From an uncultured Acetatifactor sp. (lineage in GTDB: Bacteria; Bacillota; Clostridia; Lachnospirales; Lachnospiraceae), in NCBI GenBank assembly GCA_910589035.1, contig CAJUSI010000085.1:1-64000 (forward strand): DNA of 64,000 nt, in the 5' to 3' direction. The notes beneath the pieces are model-generated. The model ran no database searches and was not told the DNA's origin. It saw only the letters and a list, made by a program, of their open reading frames with translations. The translations under genes were made by a program, and so were the position numbers. Positions 1 to 8,727 of the stretch are shown piece after piece (position 1 is the first letter of the stretch; each line of letters begins with the position of its first letter).

Positions 1-680
1 GATTTGCCGATCCAGTTCTTCTGGGATACCTTGACTCTTTCGATGTAATCCACCGTATCCAGGCCCTGGAGGAGTTTATCCGCATACTCCGTGATCTTCA
101 GCATCCACTGGCTCTTCACCTTGCGGACCACCTCCGAGCCGCAGCGCTCGCAGACGCCGTTCACTACCTCCTCGTTGGCAAGTCCCACCTTGCAGGAGGT
201 ACACCAGTTGATGGGCATCTCCGTCTTGTAGGCCAGCCCCGCCTTGAACAGCTTCAGGAAAATCCACTGGGTCCATTTATAATAGTTAGGATCCGTGGTA
301 TTGACCTCCCTCTCCCAGTCAAAGGAATAACCAAGGGCGTGGAGCTGTCCCTTGAAGCGCTCCACATTGTTCTTTGTCACAATCCTGGGGTGAATGTGAT
401 TCTTGATGGCATAATTCTCCGTGGGGAGTCCGAAAGCATCCCATCCCATGGGGTACAGCACATTATAGCCCTGCATTCTGCGCTTTCTCGCCACGATATC
501 CAGCGCAGTATAGGGCCTGGGATGCCCCACATGAAGCCCCTGCCCCGAAGGGTAGGGAAATTCTACCAGTGCATAGTATTTCGGCTTGGAATAATCGTCG
601 GATGTCTGAAACGCTTTTTCCCCGTCCCAGACAGCCTGCCATTTCTTCTCCACCTCATGGTGGTTGTAGGGTACTGCCAT
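1..680 (-). CDS. leuS: Leucyl-tRNA synthetase, N-terminal part (runs off window)
   Basis: Charges tRNA-Leu with leucine in the cytoplasm. The minus-strand frame opens with ATG at 680 and stays open to base 1, about 226 codons, so only the 5' part is present. It starts MAVPYNHHEVEKKW and carries the class I HIGH-type signature as GLHVGH, followed by the family block PMGWDAFGLPTENYA and a Cys pair region (NWCTSCKVGL, CERCG) of the editing or zinc insert. A GGAGG ribosome site lies just upstream of the ATG. A T-box leader sits further upstream, which agrees with the identification. Seen: the motifs. Known: the family. The rest of the gene lies outside the window. Confidence 0.97.
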   Translation of the reverse strand, partial: MAVPYNHHEVEKKWQAVWDGEKAFQTSDDYSKPKYYALVEFPYPSGQGLHVGHPRPYTALDIVARKRRMQGYNVLYPMGWDAFGLPTENYAIKNHIHPRIVTKNNVERFKGQLHALGYSFDWEREVNTTDPNYYKWTQWIFLKLFKAGLAYKTEMPINWCTSCKVGLANEEVVNGVCERCGSEVVRKVKSQWMLKITEYADKLLQGLDTVDYIERVKVSQKNWIGK

Positions 681-702
681 TTTTCTTTCCTCCTGATATT
701 TG

Positions 703-849
703 ATATAGCCCCCGGGAATCTCCAGGCCGCATTTCATGGGCTTTTTGATTTTCCGGTTTTACAGATTCCCGCCCTTTATTCCGCCTCTTTGCTTCAGAGC
801 TCTTATAGGAGACAAGTGTCTTCGACGCCTTACCGATTCCGGGCTCATC
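703..849. repeat. Dispersed inverted-end element, copy 1 (upstream of leuS)
   Basis: A roughly 147-bp segment between the T-box terminator and the leuS start. One end reads atatagcccccgggaatc and the other gattccgggctc, so the ends are imperfect inverted repeats. The left 40 bp (ggaatctccaggccgcat and following bases) closely match the segment at 39046-39085 in front of cmk. A shorter relative lies at 24715-24767 in front of deoC. No coding potential. It would be transcribed as part of the leuS 5' untranslated region. Confidence 0.5.
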
Positions 850-869
850 CTGCAGCGGGCTTTCCTGTA

Positions 870-1190
870 TAGCTTAAAAAGCCCTTCCGTCATTTAGAGA
901 CGAAAGGGCTTCATTCCGTGGTACCACTCTAATTCATGAATCCGGAGCCATTCCTTCCCGCATCTGAGCACTCACAGCCATTCTGCCGGAAGTCCGCACG
1001 GATTCACGCACTTTGATAATCGATAACGGGATCAGCCGTCACACCTTACACACGCGGTACGCTTCAGGTGCAAAACTCCGAGGCCAGTTGGGGAGATCTT
1101 CCTGCCGCCTCACACCTCCCGGCGGCTCTCTGAAAGTCCGAAATCCTTACTATTCCTCTTCTGCGTCGTTCATTTCTATGAAATTGAACT
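870..1190 (-). ncRNA. T-box leader of leuS (tRNA-Leu sensing riboswitch)
   Basis: The minus strand carries a stem I-like region with an AGAGAG motif and GGAGGTG, then the T-box core containing GTGGTACCAC (918-927). An intrinsic terminator follows (875-911, stem GCCCTT/AAGGGC, then a T run). In this family, uncharged tRNA pairs with the specifier and the T-box bulge, and transcription reads through into the synthetase gene. A CTC triplet at 1080-1082, followed by a purine and GAGT, is the likely leucine specifier. That assignment is inferred from position and was not folded by computer. Confidence 0.88.
875..911 (-). terminator. T-box attenuator hairpin
   Basis: On the minus strand, AGCCCTTTCGTC and GACGGAAGGGCT pair around a short loop and are followed by TTTTT. 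This is the terminator half of the leuS T-box switch. Confidence 0.88.
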
Positions 1191-1191
1191 T

Positions 1192-1220
1192 ATTGTAATC
1201 GTTTTCGGGATATCTGTCAA
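1192..1220 (-). promoter_or_regulatory. Promoter of the leuS T-box transcript
   Basis: Minus-strand TTGACA (1215-1220) and TACAAT (1192-1197) are separated by exactly 17 bp, a near-consensus housekeeping sigma promoter. It lies just past the stop of the EF-G-like gene and starts the T-box leader. Confidence 0.85.
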
Positions 1221-1235
1221 GCTAAAATTCCAGGT

Positions 1236-3329
1236 TTAGTCTTCCCCATTCCCCTCGGCAACGCTCTGCGCCCTTGCGGCAATCTCCTTCTCCTGCACAT
1301 CGGAGGGCGCCTGCTCATAGCGGATGAATTCATAGGCGTATTCCCCTCTGCCGCCGGTCATGGAGCGCAGATCCGTGCAATATCCGTGGAGACTGCTCTG
1401 AGGAATTTCAGCCTCGATGACCTGCTTGCCTCCTGCAAGAGGATTCATGCCCAGCACACGTCCGCGTCTCTTGTTCAGATCACCCATCACATCGCCGGTA
1501 TAAGCGTCCGGAACGGTTACTTTCAGAGAAGCTATGGGCTCAAGCAGTACGGGACCGGCCTCCATAAAGCCCTTCTTGAAGGCCTGGATGGTCGCCATCT
1601 TAAACGCCTGCTCGGAAGAGTCAACCGGGTGATAGGAGCCGTCATACAGCACAGCCTTCACACCCACCACCGGATATGCGGCCATGGGTCCCTTGATCAC
1701 GGACTCCTGCAGGCCCTTCTCCACCGCAGGGAAGTAATTCTTGGGAACGGAGCCGCCGACCACCTCCTGCTCGAACACAAAGGCCTTTTCCAGATCCTGG
1801 GAGGGACTGAAGCGCATCTTTACATGACCGTACTGGCCATGCCCGCCGGACTGCTTCCTGTACTTATACTCCACATCGGACTGCTTCCTGATGGTCTCTC
1901 TGTACGCAACCTTGGGCCTCTCCAGCTCCACTTCCACCCTGTATTCGTTCAGCAGCCGGCTCACGACGATATCCAGATGCTGATCGCCCATACCGTAGAG
2001 AAGCGTCTGGCGGTTCTCTGCATCATTCACCATCTTCAGCGTCAGATCCTCGTTGGACATCTTCTGCAGCGCCTGGGAAATCTTATCCACATCCCCTTTG
2101 TTCTTGGGCTTATACCGCATACAGGTATAAGGGGTGGACACATCCACTTTTCCATATTTGATGGGGGTCGCCTTGGTCGCCAGGCTGTTGCCGGTTCTGG
2201 CGTCGCTCAGCTTCGCCAGGGCGCCGATATCGCCCGCATGAAGCTCCGGAACCTCCATGGGCTTATTCCCCTGCAGCAGATAAAGCTTGCCCACCTTCTC
2301 TTCCACCTCGGTGTCCACATTGTAGAGCACATCATCCGTCTTCAGCACACCGGAATTCACCTTAATTAAGGAATACTTGCCGATAAACGGATCCACCAGC
2401 GTCTTCCAGATATATGCAGATTTCGCCTTCGAGAAATCGTAATCCGAGTTGTAGATCTCATTGGTCTTCATATTGATACCGGCAATCTTGCGGTTCTCGG
2501 GACTCGGCATATATTTCACGATATCATCCAGCAGCGTATACACGCCCTGGCATAATATATTGGAGCCCATGGTCATGGGAACGATGCTGCAGTCGCAGAC
2601 ATTGGTGCGCAGAGCCGCCCTGATCTCCGCCTCGGAGAAGGTCTCCCCGCCGAAATACCGCTCCATCATCTCCTCGCTGGTCTCCGCCACGGCTTCCATC
2701 AGGGTATCCCGGCAGATCTCCAGATTCGCCTTATTATACTCGGGAATCTCACAGGGCACCACTTCCTTGCCCTGCCAGCGGTTACCGGTCTCGGATACCA
2801 CATTGACATAGCCCACAAATTTCTCATCCTCGCGGATGGGAAGGTTAAAGGGCGCCATTTTCTTGCCGTAGAGCTTCGTCATATCCTCCACCACCTGGCG
2901 GAAGGACGCATTGTCCACATCCATATTGGAGACATAGACAAACCTGGGCAGCTTATATTTCTCACACAGCTCCCACGCCTTCTGGGTGCCCACTTCAATA
3001 CCTGACTTGCCGTTCACTACGATAATAGCCGCGCCTGCCGCACTGACAGCTTCCTCGGCCTCCCCCACAAAATCAAAATAACCGGGGGTGTCAATCACAT
3101 TAATCTTATGCCCTTCCCACTCGATGGGAATCACGGAGGCATTAATGGAAAACTTACGCTTCTGCTCCTCTTTGCTATAATCGCTCAGGGTATTGCCGTC
3201 GGGCACCTTACCCATTCTGGATGTAATTCCGGACAGATACGCAAAGGCTTCCGCCAGGCTGGTCTTACCGCTTCCGCCATGCCCCAGCAGCACCACGTTG
3301 CGAATCTTGTCAGTTGTGTAAACTTTCAT
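1236..3329 (-). CDS. EF-G-like translational GTPase (EF-G-II type)
   Basis: A 697-residue protein with full EF-G architecture: GTPase domain, beta-barrel, and the C-terminal domains that mimic tRNA (RKQSGGHGQYGHV region, then GGRGEYAYEF near the end). G1 is GHGGSGKT (16-23) and G3 is DTPG (80-83). The guanine-specificity motif, normally NKMD, reads SNMD (134-137). Family members of this second EF-G type are not the housekeeping fusA and have varied or unknown roles in ribosome function. It starts at ATG 3329 with a GGAGG-like site and has its own promoter. Assignment to the superfamily is certain; the exact role is not. Confidence 0.9.
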   Translation of the reverse strand: MKVYTTDKIRNVVLLGHGGSGKTSLAEAFAYLSGITSRMGKVPDGNTLSDYSKEEQKRKFSINASVIPIEWEGHKINVIDTPGYFDFVGEAEEAVSAAGAAIIVVNGKSGIEVGTQKAWELCEKYKLPRFVYVSNMDVDNASFRQVVEDMTKLYGKKMAPFNLPIREDEKFVGYVNVVSETGNRWQGKEVVPCEIPEYNKANLEICRDTLMEAVAETSEEMMERYFGGETFSEAEIRAALRTNVCDCSIVPMTMGSNILCQGVYTLLDDIVKYMPSPENRKIAGINMKTNEIYNSDYDFSKAKSAYIWKTLVDPFIGKYSLIKVNSGVLKTDDVLYNVDTEVEEKVGKLYLLQGNKPMEVPELHAGDIGALAKLSDARTGNSLATKATPIKYGKVDVSTPYTCMRYKPKNKGDVDKISQALQKMSNEDLTLKMVNDAENRQTLLYGMGDQHLDIVVSRLLNEYRVEVELERPKVAYRETIRKQSDVEYKYRKQSGGHGQYGHVKMRFSPSQDLEKAFVFEQEVVGGSVPKNYFPAVEKGLQESVIKGPMAAYPVVGVKAVLYDGSYHPVDSSEQAFKMATIQAFKKGFMEAGPVLLEPIASLKVTVPDAYTGDVMGDLNKRRGRVLGMNPLAGGKQVIEAEIPQSSLHGYCTDLRSMTGGRGEYAYEFIRYEQAPSDVQEKEIAARAQSVAEGNGED

Positions 3330-3405
3330 TTGACTTTCCTCCAGTTTTTATGTAATTTGGGAGTTTTGACATGATAATGACAAACGATTGTATTCCCATA
3401 GGTCT

Positions 3406-3434
3406 ATTTTACTAGACAATGTCTTTTTTTACAA
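3406..3434 (-). promoter_or_regulatory. Promoter of the EF-G-like gene
   Basis: Minus-strand TTGTAA (3429-3434) and TAAAAT (3406-3411) with 17-bp spacing, in an AT-rich divergent intergenic region. Confidence 0.6.
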
Positions 3435-3487
3435 GATAATATTAAAAATTAACTGATTTTTATGTAAATTTAAAAAATTATTTTCTG

Positions 3488-3516
3488 TTGCTTTTCCTCC
3501 GCCGGAATGATATGGT
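3488..3516 (+). promoter_or_regulatory. Promoter of tyrA
   Basis: Plus-strand TTGCTT (3488-3493) and TATGGT (3511-3516) are 17 bp apart and lie about 28 bp before the chosen start codon. Confidence 0.5.
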
Positions 3517-3543
3517 AAATGAAAAACGAAATGAGGTATGCTT

Positions 3544-4644
3544 ATGTCCAGCTTAACCTGCGGCTTCATCGGACTTGGCCTGATAGGCGGCTCCATCGCC
3601 CGGGCCCTGAAGGCCTCCCGCCAGGATATCAGAATAATTGCCTGGGATCCCCATCAGGGGACGCTGTCCAACGCACAAAAAGAAGGAGTTGCCGATATCA
3701 TTGCCTCCGCCATCGATAATAGTTTTTCCCAATGTGATTATCTGTTCCTGTGCGCTCCCGTCAAAGGGAACGACGCGAATCTGGCTGCGGTGAAAACCGT
3801 CATGAAACCCGGATGCCTCCTCACGGATGTAGGCAGCGTAAAAGCTGCCATTCATGAAGCGATCCATGCCGCCGGGCTGGATGACTGCTTCATCGGCGGG
3901 CATCCCATGGCAGGCAGTGAAAGGGTCGGCTTCATTAACTCCAGAGCCTCCCTGCTGGAAAATGCCTATTATATCTTAACCCCCACCGCCTCCGTTCCCG
4001 GCGAAAAAGTAAGCGCATACCGGGATCTGGTGGCACAGATGGGGGCAATTCCTCTGATTCTGGATTACAGACAGCATGATTACATAACCGCGGCCATCAG
4101 CCATCTGCCCCATGTCATCGCAGCCACTCTGGTCAACCTGGTGCGTGAGAAGGATTCCGAAGACGGCATTATGAAAATGATTGCTGCTGGCGGCTTTAAG
4201 GATATTACCCGTATCGCATCCTCCCAGGCCGGAGTATGGCAGCAGATCTGTCTGACTAATCAGGATAATATCTCCAGCCTTCTGTCGGATTATATCGGGA
4301 TGCTTACGTCATTCCGGGAGAAATTGGAGCAAGGGGATCCATCGGCGCTCTACCGGAGCTTTGACGATGCACGCATCTACCGTGATTCCTTCCTGAATGC
4401 CTCCAGCGGCCCTATCAAGCGCTCCTTCTGCATCAGCATGGAAATCTCCGACAAATCCGGAGCGCTGGCACGCATCACCGCATTGCTGGCAGAATGCGGC
4501 ATCAGTATTAAGAATGTAGCGATTGCTCATAACAGGGAATCGGAGGACGGCGTTCTGAAAATTGAATTCTATGAGGAAGCACCCATGACCCGGGCTTCCG
4601 AAATTTTAAAGGAAAAAGGCTACCAGGTATCCATTCGCGGCTGA
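3544..4644 (+). CDS. tyrA: Prephenate dehydrogenase with C-terminal ACT domain
   Basis: Oxidatively decarboxylates prephenate to 4-hydroxyphenylpyruvate for tyrosine synthesis, using NAD(P). The N-terminus has the Rossmann motif GLGLIGGS (10-17), followed by the TyrA blocks DVGSVKAAI and GGHPMAGSE. The last ~75 residues (SFCISMEISDKSGALARI onward) form an ACT domain, which suggests feedback by an amino acid. I chose ATG 3544 over ATG 3538 because GAGG lies 7 bases before the former and only 1 base before the latter. It is a single plus-strand gene that converges with the VanZ-like gene, with the stops only a few bases apart. Confidence 0.93.
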   Translation: MSSLTCGFIGLGLIGGSIARALKASRQDIRIIAWDPHQGTLSNAQKEGVADIIASAIDNSFSQCDYLFLCAPVKGNDANLAAVKTVMKPGCLLTDVGSVKAAIHEAIHAAGLDDCFIGGHPMAGSERVGFINSRASLLENAYYILTPTASVPGEKVSAYRDLVAQMGAIPLILDYRQHDYITAAISHLPHVIAATLVNLVREKDSEDGIMKMIAAGGFKDITRIASSQAGVWQQICLTNQDNISSLLSDYIGMLTSFREKLEQGDPSALYRSFDDARIYRDSFLNASSGPIKRSFCISMEISDKSGALARITALLAECGISIKNVAIAHNRESEDGVLKIEFYEEAPMTRASEILKEKGYQVSIRG

Positions 4645-4647
4645 AAT

Positions 4648-5199
4648 CTATTTTTCTTCTGCAGCACCTTTTTTCTGCCATGCCCTTCGATAAAGGCCCC
4701 GAATGCAGAGACAGAAAAGCATGCCAAAAACACCGCCGGAGGTATCCAGCAGCACATCCGCAAAACTTGCATATCTTCCCGGCACAAAATACTGATGGAA
4801 TTCGTCAAGGGCCGCCGACAGAAATACCCATACGGCAGTGAGAAAGTATAATGCTCTGCCCTGCCTCAGCCATTGGCTCCACAGAGTATATACCAGAACC
4901 CCCATGCACGCATATTCCGCAAAGTGGGCCAGCTTCCTGATCGGATGCTCGAAATATTCCGCCAGTTGGGCAATCCTGACACCGCTCCAGTCAGCGCCTG
5001 ACAGCGCTCCCAAAAAGCCCACGCATTTCTCCGATATCAGGCGGCTCAGGGAACCGGACTCTTCGCTGTTCTGTGCGGAAAAGGAAAAAATCATGCAGTA
5101 CAGGATACCGAGCAAAAGGGAAAATATGCATGTCACGGAAATCCGCCTTATCACATTCCCGCGACATGCATTCCTGTTTTTTCGTTTATTGCTGATCAT
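4648..5199 (-). CDS. VanZ-like membrane protein
   Basis: A 183-residue protein with about four hydrophobic helices and the VanZ family block DEFHQYFVPGRYASFADVLLD (132-152), preceded by RKLAHFAEYACMG. VanZ relatives are small membrane proteins. The founding member raises teicoplanin tolerance, but most have no defined role. The start overlaps the 3' end of the PilZ gene by 14 bases and no strong ribosome site is visible, so translation may be coupled. The two form a small minus-strand operon. Confidence 0.87.
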   Translation of the reverse strand: MISNKRKNRNACRGNVIRRISVTCIFSLLLGILYCMIFSFSAQNSEESGSLSRLISEKCVGFLGALSGADWSGVRIAQLAEYFEHPIRKLAHFAEYACMGVLVYTLWSQWLRQGRALYFLTAVWVFLSAALDEFHQYFVPGRYASFADVLLDTSGGVFGMLFCLCIRGLYRRAWQKKGAAEEK

Positions 5200-5530
5200 T
5201 GACCGTCTGATATACTTCTATTCTGGCCGAATCCATTTCCGGCATACCGATGAAGATAGCCCCGTATCCATAGCCTCCCTCTTTCAGCTCGATCCTTACT
5301 ATCTGCAGAAATGCGTGTATGACCTCTTTGGTCCAGATAGTCAAATAGGCCTCATACACCTCACCGATCTGCAGGGGCTCGTCGCAGTCAAAGCCGATAC
5401 CGGTCTTTGATACGTCCGCAATATGGATTGTGGCCTCTTTTCCGCTGTTTCCGCTGTTTCCGTCCAGCCTCTTGATCACAAGCTTGGATTCCATATCCGT
5501 TCTTTTGGTTTTTCTTCTTTCTTGCTGCAT
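5186..5530 (-). CDS. PilZ domain protein (probable cyclic-di-GMP receptor)
   Basis: A 114-residue single-domain protein. It has the two PilZ binding motifs: an N-terminal Arg cluster RRKTKR (RxxxR, R6 to R10) and DVSKTG (D39-x-S41-x2-G44), followed by a beta-rich body. PilZ domains bind cyclic di-GMP and alter partner proteins. ATG 5530 is preferred over ATG 5539 because GAGAGG lies 9 bases before it. The partner is not evident; the downstream VanZ-like gene overlaps it. Confidence 0.85.
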   Translation of the reverse strand: MQQERRKTKRTDMESKLVIKRLDGNSGNSGKEATIHIADVSKTGIGFDCDEPLQIGEVYEAYLTIWTKEVIHAFLQIVRIELKEGGYGYGAIFIGMPEMDSARIEVYQTVNDQQ

Positions 5531-5695
5531 ATTCTTCATCCTCTCTTTTCAGGTGGATTATACTCTCCGCGGAGCATGTCTTAAGTATACCATTTCCTGC
5601 CGGTTATCACAAGAAGAATTTCTATATTTGCCGCTCTCTTCCCTTGCTCTTCGCGCAAAAAGCTGTTATGAATATTCTCATGTCCGGTTTATTAC

Positions 5696-6820
5696 TCAGA
5701 CCACCAGCATTGCATCCCCAAAGCTGAAAAAGCGATAACGTTCCCTCACCGCTTCCTCATAAGCCCTCAGCACATTTTCCCGGCCTGCCAATGCGGATAC
5801 CAGCATGATCAGGGTGGATTCCGGCAGATGAAAATTGGTAATCAGGCCGTCCAGCACCTTGAAACGGTATCCCGGATAGATAAAGATATCCGTATTGCCG
5901 CTGCAGGCACGCACCTGCCCGTCCTCGCCGGCGGCGCTCTCCACGGTCCGGCAGCTGGTGGTGCCCACGCAGATGATTCGCCCTCCTCCGTCTCTGGTCC
6001 GGTTAATCAATGCGGCCGTCTCCTCCGGAACCTGAAAATACTCCGAATGCATATGGTGGTCCAGCACATTCTCCTCCTTCACAGGCCGGAAGGTTCCCAG
6101 TCCCACATGGAGCGTCACATAGGCCAGCCGGACACCCTTTGCCTCAAGGCCTTCCAGCAGCTCCTTCGTAAAGTGAAGCCCTGCGGTGGGCGCTGCGGCA
6201 GACCCCTCGTACTTTGCATAGACCGTCTGATAGCGGTTCCTGTCCTGAAGCTTATGGGTGATATAGGGCGGCAGGGGCATTTCACCCAGAGTGTCCAACA
6301 CTTCTTCGAAGATTCCCTCATACTCGAACCGGATCAGCCGGTTGCCCTCCTCCACCACCTCCAGGACCTGTGCCCTTAACCGTCCGTCCCCGAAGGAAAG
6401 TCTGGTTCCCGGGCGGCATTTTTTCCCCGGCTTTACCAGGGTCTCCCACAGATTTTCGCCTCTGCGCTTCAGCAGCAGCACCTCCACATGGGCTCCGGTG
6501 CCCTCCCTCTCTCCCAAAAGCCTGGCCGGTATGACCCTGGTATTGTTCAATACCATACAATCCCCCGGCCGCAGGAAATCGGCAATCTCCCGGAAGCCGT
6601 GATGAGACACCGCCCCGGTGTGCCTCTCCAGCACAAGAAGCCTGCTGGAGGAACGCTCCTCCAGCGGATCCTGCGCGATCAGCTCCTGGGGCAGGTCAAA
6701 ATAAAAATCTTTTTTTCTTAATTCCGCAGGTACATTACTTCCCATTACGCTGTTTTTCGTTGCATTGCTTTCCATTACACCGTTTTCCATTACGCTGTTT
6801 TCCATTACACTGCTTTTCAT
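5696..6820 (-). CDS. queA: tRNA preQ1(34) S-adenosylmethionine ribosyltransferase-isomerase
   Basis: Transfers the ribosyl part of SAM to preQ1 in tRNA to form epoxyqueuosine. Family blocks seen: DFYFDLPQELIAQDPLEERSSSRLL, GDCMVLNNTRVIPARL, GLHFTKELL, HVGLGTFRPV and the C-terminal LITNFHLPESTLIMLVSAL. The family normally begins at about the DFYFDLP block. Here the frame continues upstream through five-residue repeats (MENSV, MENGV and variants) encoded by a 15-bp tandem repeat, so several in-frame ATGs are possible starts. 6820 is the outermost ATG, and no clear ribosome site selects one. The enzyme call is secure; the start is not. Confidence 0.92.
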   Translation of the reverse strand: MKSSVMENSVMENGVMESNATKNSVMGSNVPAELRKKDFYFDLPQELIAQDPLEERSSSRLLVLERHTGAVSHHGFREIADFLRPGDCMVLNNTRVIPARLLGEREGTGAHVEVLLLKRRGENLWETLVKPGKKCRPGTRLSFGDGRLRAQVLEVVEEGNRLIRFEYEGIFEEVLDTLGEMPLPPYITHKLQDRNRYQTVYAKYEGSAAAPTAGLHFTKELLEGLEAKGVRLAYVTLHVGLGTFRPVKEENVLDHHMHSEYFQVPEETAALINRTRDGGGRIICVGTTSCRTVESAAGEDGQVRACSGNTDIFIYPGYRFKVLDGLITNFHLPESTLIMLVSALAGRENVLRAYEEAVRERYRFFSFGDAMLVV

Positions 6821-6925
6821 TGCGCCGCTTTCATTACACCGCTTTTCACTGCATTTCCATCATTGCATTGCTTTCGCTGCGCCGCTTTTCATTACATTGC
6901 CTTCATTGCACCGCTGTGCCCTACA
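6735..6925. repeat. Degenerate 15-bp tandem repeat between the M18 peptidase gene and queA
   Basis: About a dozen diverged copies of a 15-bp unit, plus-strand consensus cattacaccgctttt. They run from just past the stop of the aminopeptidase gene into the first codons of queA. The copies nearest queA are cleanest and read in frame as MENSV-like pentapeptides; the outer ones have decayed and vary in length. Because 15 is a multiple of three, copy-number change would lengthen or shorten the N-terminus without a frameshift. Confidence 0.75.
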
Positions 6926-8393
6926 TCGCTGCGTCTTCCGCAAAAGCGATATAGCCGCGATAGGTCTCATACACATCTGCCTTGCTGGTAGCTTCCCAGG
7001 GCGCATGCATGTTCAGTACCGCCACGCCGCTGTCGATGACGTTCATGCCGTACAGCGCCAGGATATAGGCGATGGTTCCGCCGCCTCCCACATCCACCTT
7101 TCCCAGCTCCGCGGTCTGGTACACGATTCCTCTCTCGTCCAAAATGCTGCGCAGATGCGCCATGTACTCCGCATTGGCATCGTTGGAGCCGGACTTTCCT
7201 CTGGAACCGGTAAATTTATTGAACACCATTCCCTTGCCCATAAAAGCGGCATTCTTCTTCTCAAAGCAGGACGCATAAGAAGGATCAAAGCCTGCACTCA
7301 CATCGGAGGAAAGCATGCAGCTGCGGGCCAGGCACCTTCTCAGGTTCAGCTCGCTGTACTCTCCGCTCAGGCTCATCAGCTCAGCCACCGCATTCTCAAA
7401 GAAACGGGACTGCATGCCCGTAGCGCCCACGGAGCCGATCTCCTCCTTATCCACGAGAATGCAGCAGATTGTCCTTTCCGCTTCCTTCACGTCCAGCATG
7501 GCCCGCATGGAGGTAAAGGCGCAGACTCTGTCGTCCTGGCCGTAACCCAGAATCAGGCTGCGGTCAAAGCCGGCCTCCCTTGCCTTTCCGGCAGGAACGA
7601 TCTCCAGCTCCGCAGAGAGGAAATCCTCCTCCTCAATGCCGTAATTCTCCTTGAGAATTCCCAGGATTCCGGCTTTCACGGCTTCCTTGGCTTTTTTCTT
7701 CTCCTGGCTCTCTTCGCCTTCGTTCTCTGCCGCGGCTTCTGCGCTGTCCCCGTCCTTATTTTCTTCCCCTGCTCCGCTGCCCAGGGTAATGGGCCGGCTG
7801 CCGATAATGAGATCCAGAGCTTCGCCCTCAATCACATTTGCTCCTGTCTTTTTCAGCTGCTCCGCCGCAAGATGAATCAGCAGATCGGATACGAAGAATA
7901 CGGGATCATCCTCATTTTCTCCCACATTCATCTCCACCGTGGTTCCGTCTTTTTTCACCACCACGCCGTGAATGGCCAGGGGGAGTGCCACCCATTGGTA
8001 TTTCTTGACGCCGCCGTAATAATGGGTATCCAGATATGCCATTCCCCCGTCCTCATAAAGGGGATTCTGCTTCACATCCAGCCTGGGACTGTCGATATGA
8101 GCACCCAGGATATTCATTCCCTGGGTCATGGGCTTTTTGCCCACCCTGAACATGGCGATGGATTTATTCATGCATACGCTGTATACTTTATCCCCTTCCT
8201 TCACCTGTTCTCCGCTTTCGATCAGGCTCTCCAGTTCCCGATACCCTTCCGCCTCAATGGTGTTGACGATGGTGTCGATGCACTCCCTCTCCGTCTTTCC
8301 GTTGTCCAGGAAATCCCTGTACTCCCGGTTCAGCTTCTCCAGCTCCTGCAGCTGAGCCTCTCCGTAGGTCTCCCATGCGTTCTTTCTTTCCAT
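6921..8393 (-). CDS. M18 family zinc aminopeptidase
   Basis: A cytoplasmic exopeptidase that removes N-terminal, often acidic or neutral, residues. It shows the M18 metal and catalytic motifs HIDSPRLD, DKEEIGS and SSDVSAGFDP, plus GGGGTIA near the C-terminus. ATG 8393 fits an AGGAGAGG site 8 bases upstream; the frame also extends to 8414. Between the two halves of the fold is a charged, low-complexity insert rich in Glu, Lys and Ala. It starts only a few bases after a small unidentified ORF, so the two may be co-transcribed. Family certain; substrate unknown. Confidence 0.9.
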   Translation of the reverse strand: MERKNAWETYGEAQLQELEKLNREYRDFLDNGKTERECIDTIVNTIEAEGYRELESLIESGEQVKEGDKVYSVCMNKSIAMFRVGKKPMTQGMNILGAHIDSPRLDVKQNPLYEDGGMAYLDTHYYGGVKKYQWVALPLAIHGVVVKKDGTTVEMNVGENEDDPVFFVSDLLIHLAAEQLKKTGANVIEGEALDLIIGSRPITLGSGAGEENKDGDSAEAAAENEGEESQEKKKAKEAVKAGILGILKENYGIEEEDFLSAELEIVPAGKAREAGFDRSLILGYGQDDRVCAFTSMRAMLDVKEAERTICCILVDKEEIGSVGATGMQSRFFENAVAELMSLSGEYSELNLRRCLARSCMLSSDVSAGFDPSYASCFEKKNAAFMGKGMVFNKFTGSRGKSGSNDANAEYMAHLRSILDERGIVYQTAELGKVDVGGGGTIAYILALYGMNVIDSGVAVLNMHAPWEATSKADVYETYRGYIAFAEDAAM

Positions 8394-8397
8394 TTTC

Positions 8398-8667
8398 TCA
8401 TCCTCTCCTGCCAATTGATATTCTGTCCGCGATCCGGCTGTCTAAAAGCAGCTTACTGCCACCCAGCCGCTTCCCGGTATCATACACCGAACAAAGATAT
8501 TCTATCATATTCCATGATGCATGGCAACCATTTCCATACATCTCCCGCGCCTCATCACTGTACATCCGGATTGCGGCACGGGCTGTAATCCTGCCGTTCT
8601 CAGGTATCACATAGTTTTTCCAGATATCCCGATCCAATCCGTCAAAATGCTCTTCCCCCGGCCTCAT
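8398..8667 (-). CDS. Small unidentified ORF, possibly 5'-truncated
   Basis: An 89-codon frame from ATG 8667 ending 4 bases before the M18 peptidase start. The reading frame stays open and protein-like further upstream (encoding about 27 more residues, including TADEIKFFCSIDQSWM) until a stop inside the terminator at 8728-8769. That stretch has no ATG or GTG and no ribosome site. I do not recognise the sequence. It is rich in charged and aromatic residues and has no membrane segment. Either translation begins at ATG 8667 without a clear ribosome site, or this is the 3' remnant of a longer gene whose front was lost. Confidence 0.4.
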   Translation of the reverse strand: MRPGEEHFDGLDRDIWKNYVIPENGRITARAAIRMYSDEAREMYGNGCHASWNMIEYLCSVYDTGKRLGGSKLLLDSRIADRISIGRRG

Positions 8668-8727
8668 CCAGCTCTGATCAATAGAACAGAAAAATTTGAT
8701 TTCGTCTGCTGTAAAAATGTTTGTTTT

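Noticed and set aside
6765..8588. 607-codon plus-strand ORF opposite the M18 aminopeptidase gene
   Set aside because: It is the reverse frame of a clear M18 enzyme, rich in Leu, His and Ser with no family motif, and begins inside the 15-bp repeat array.
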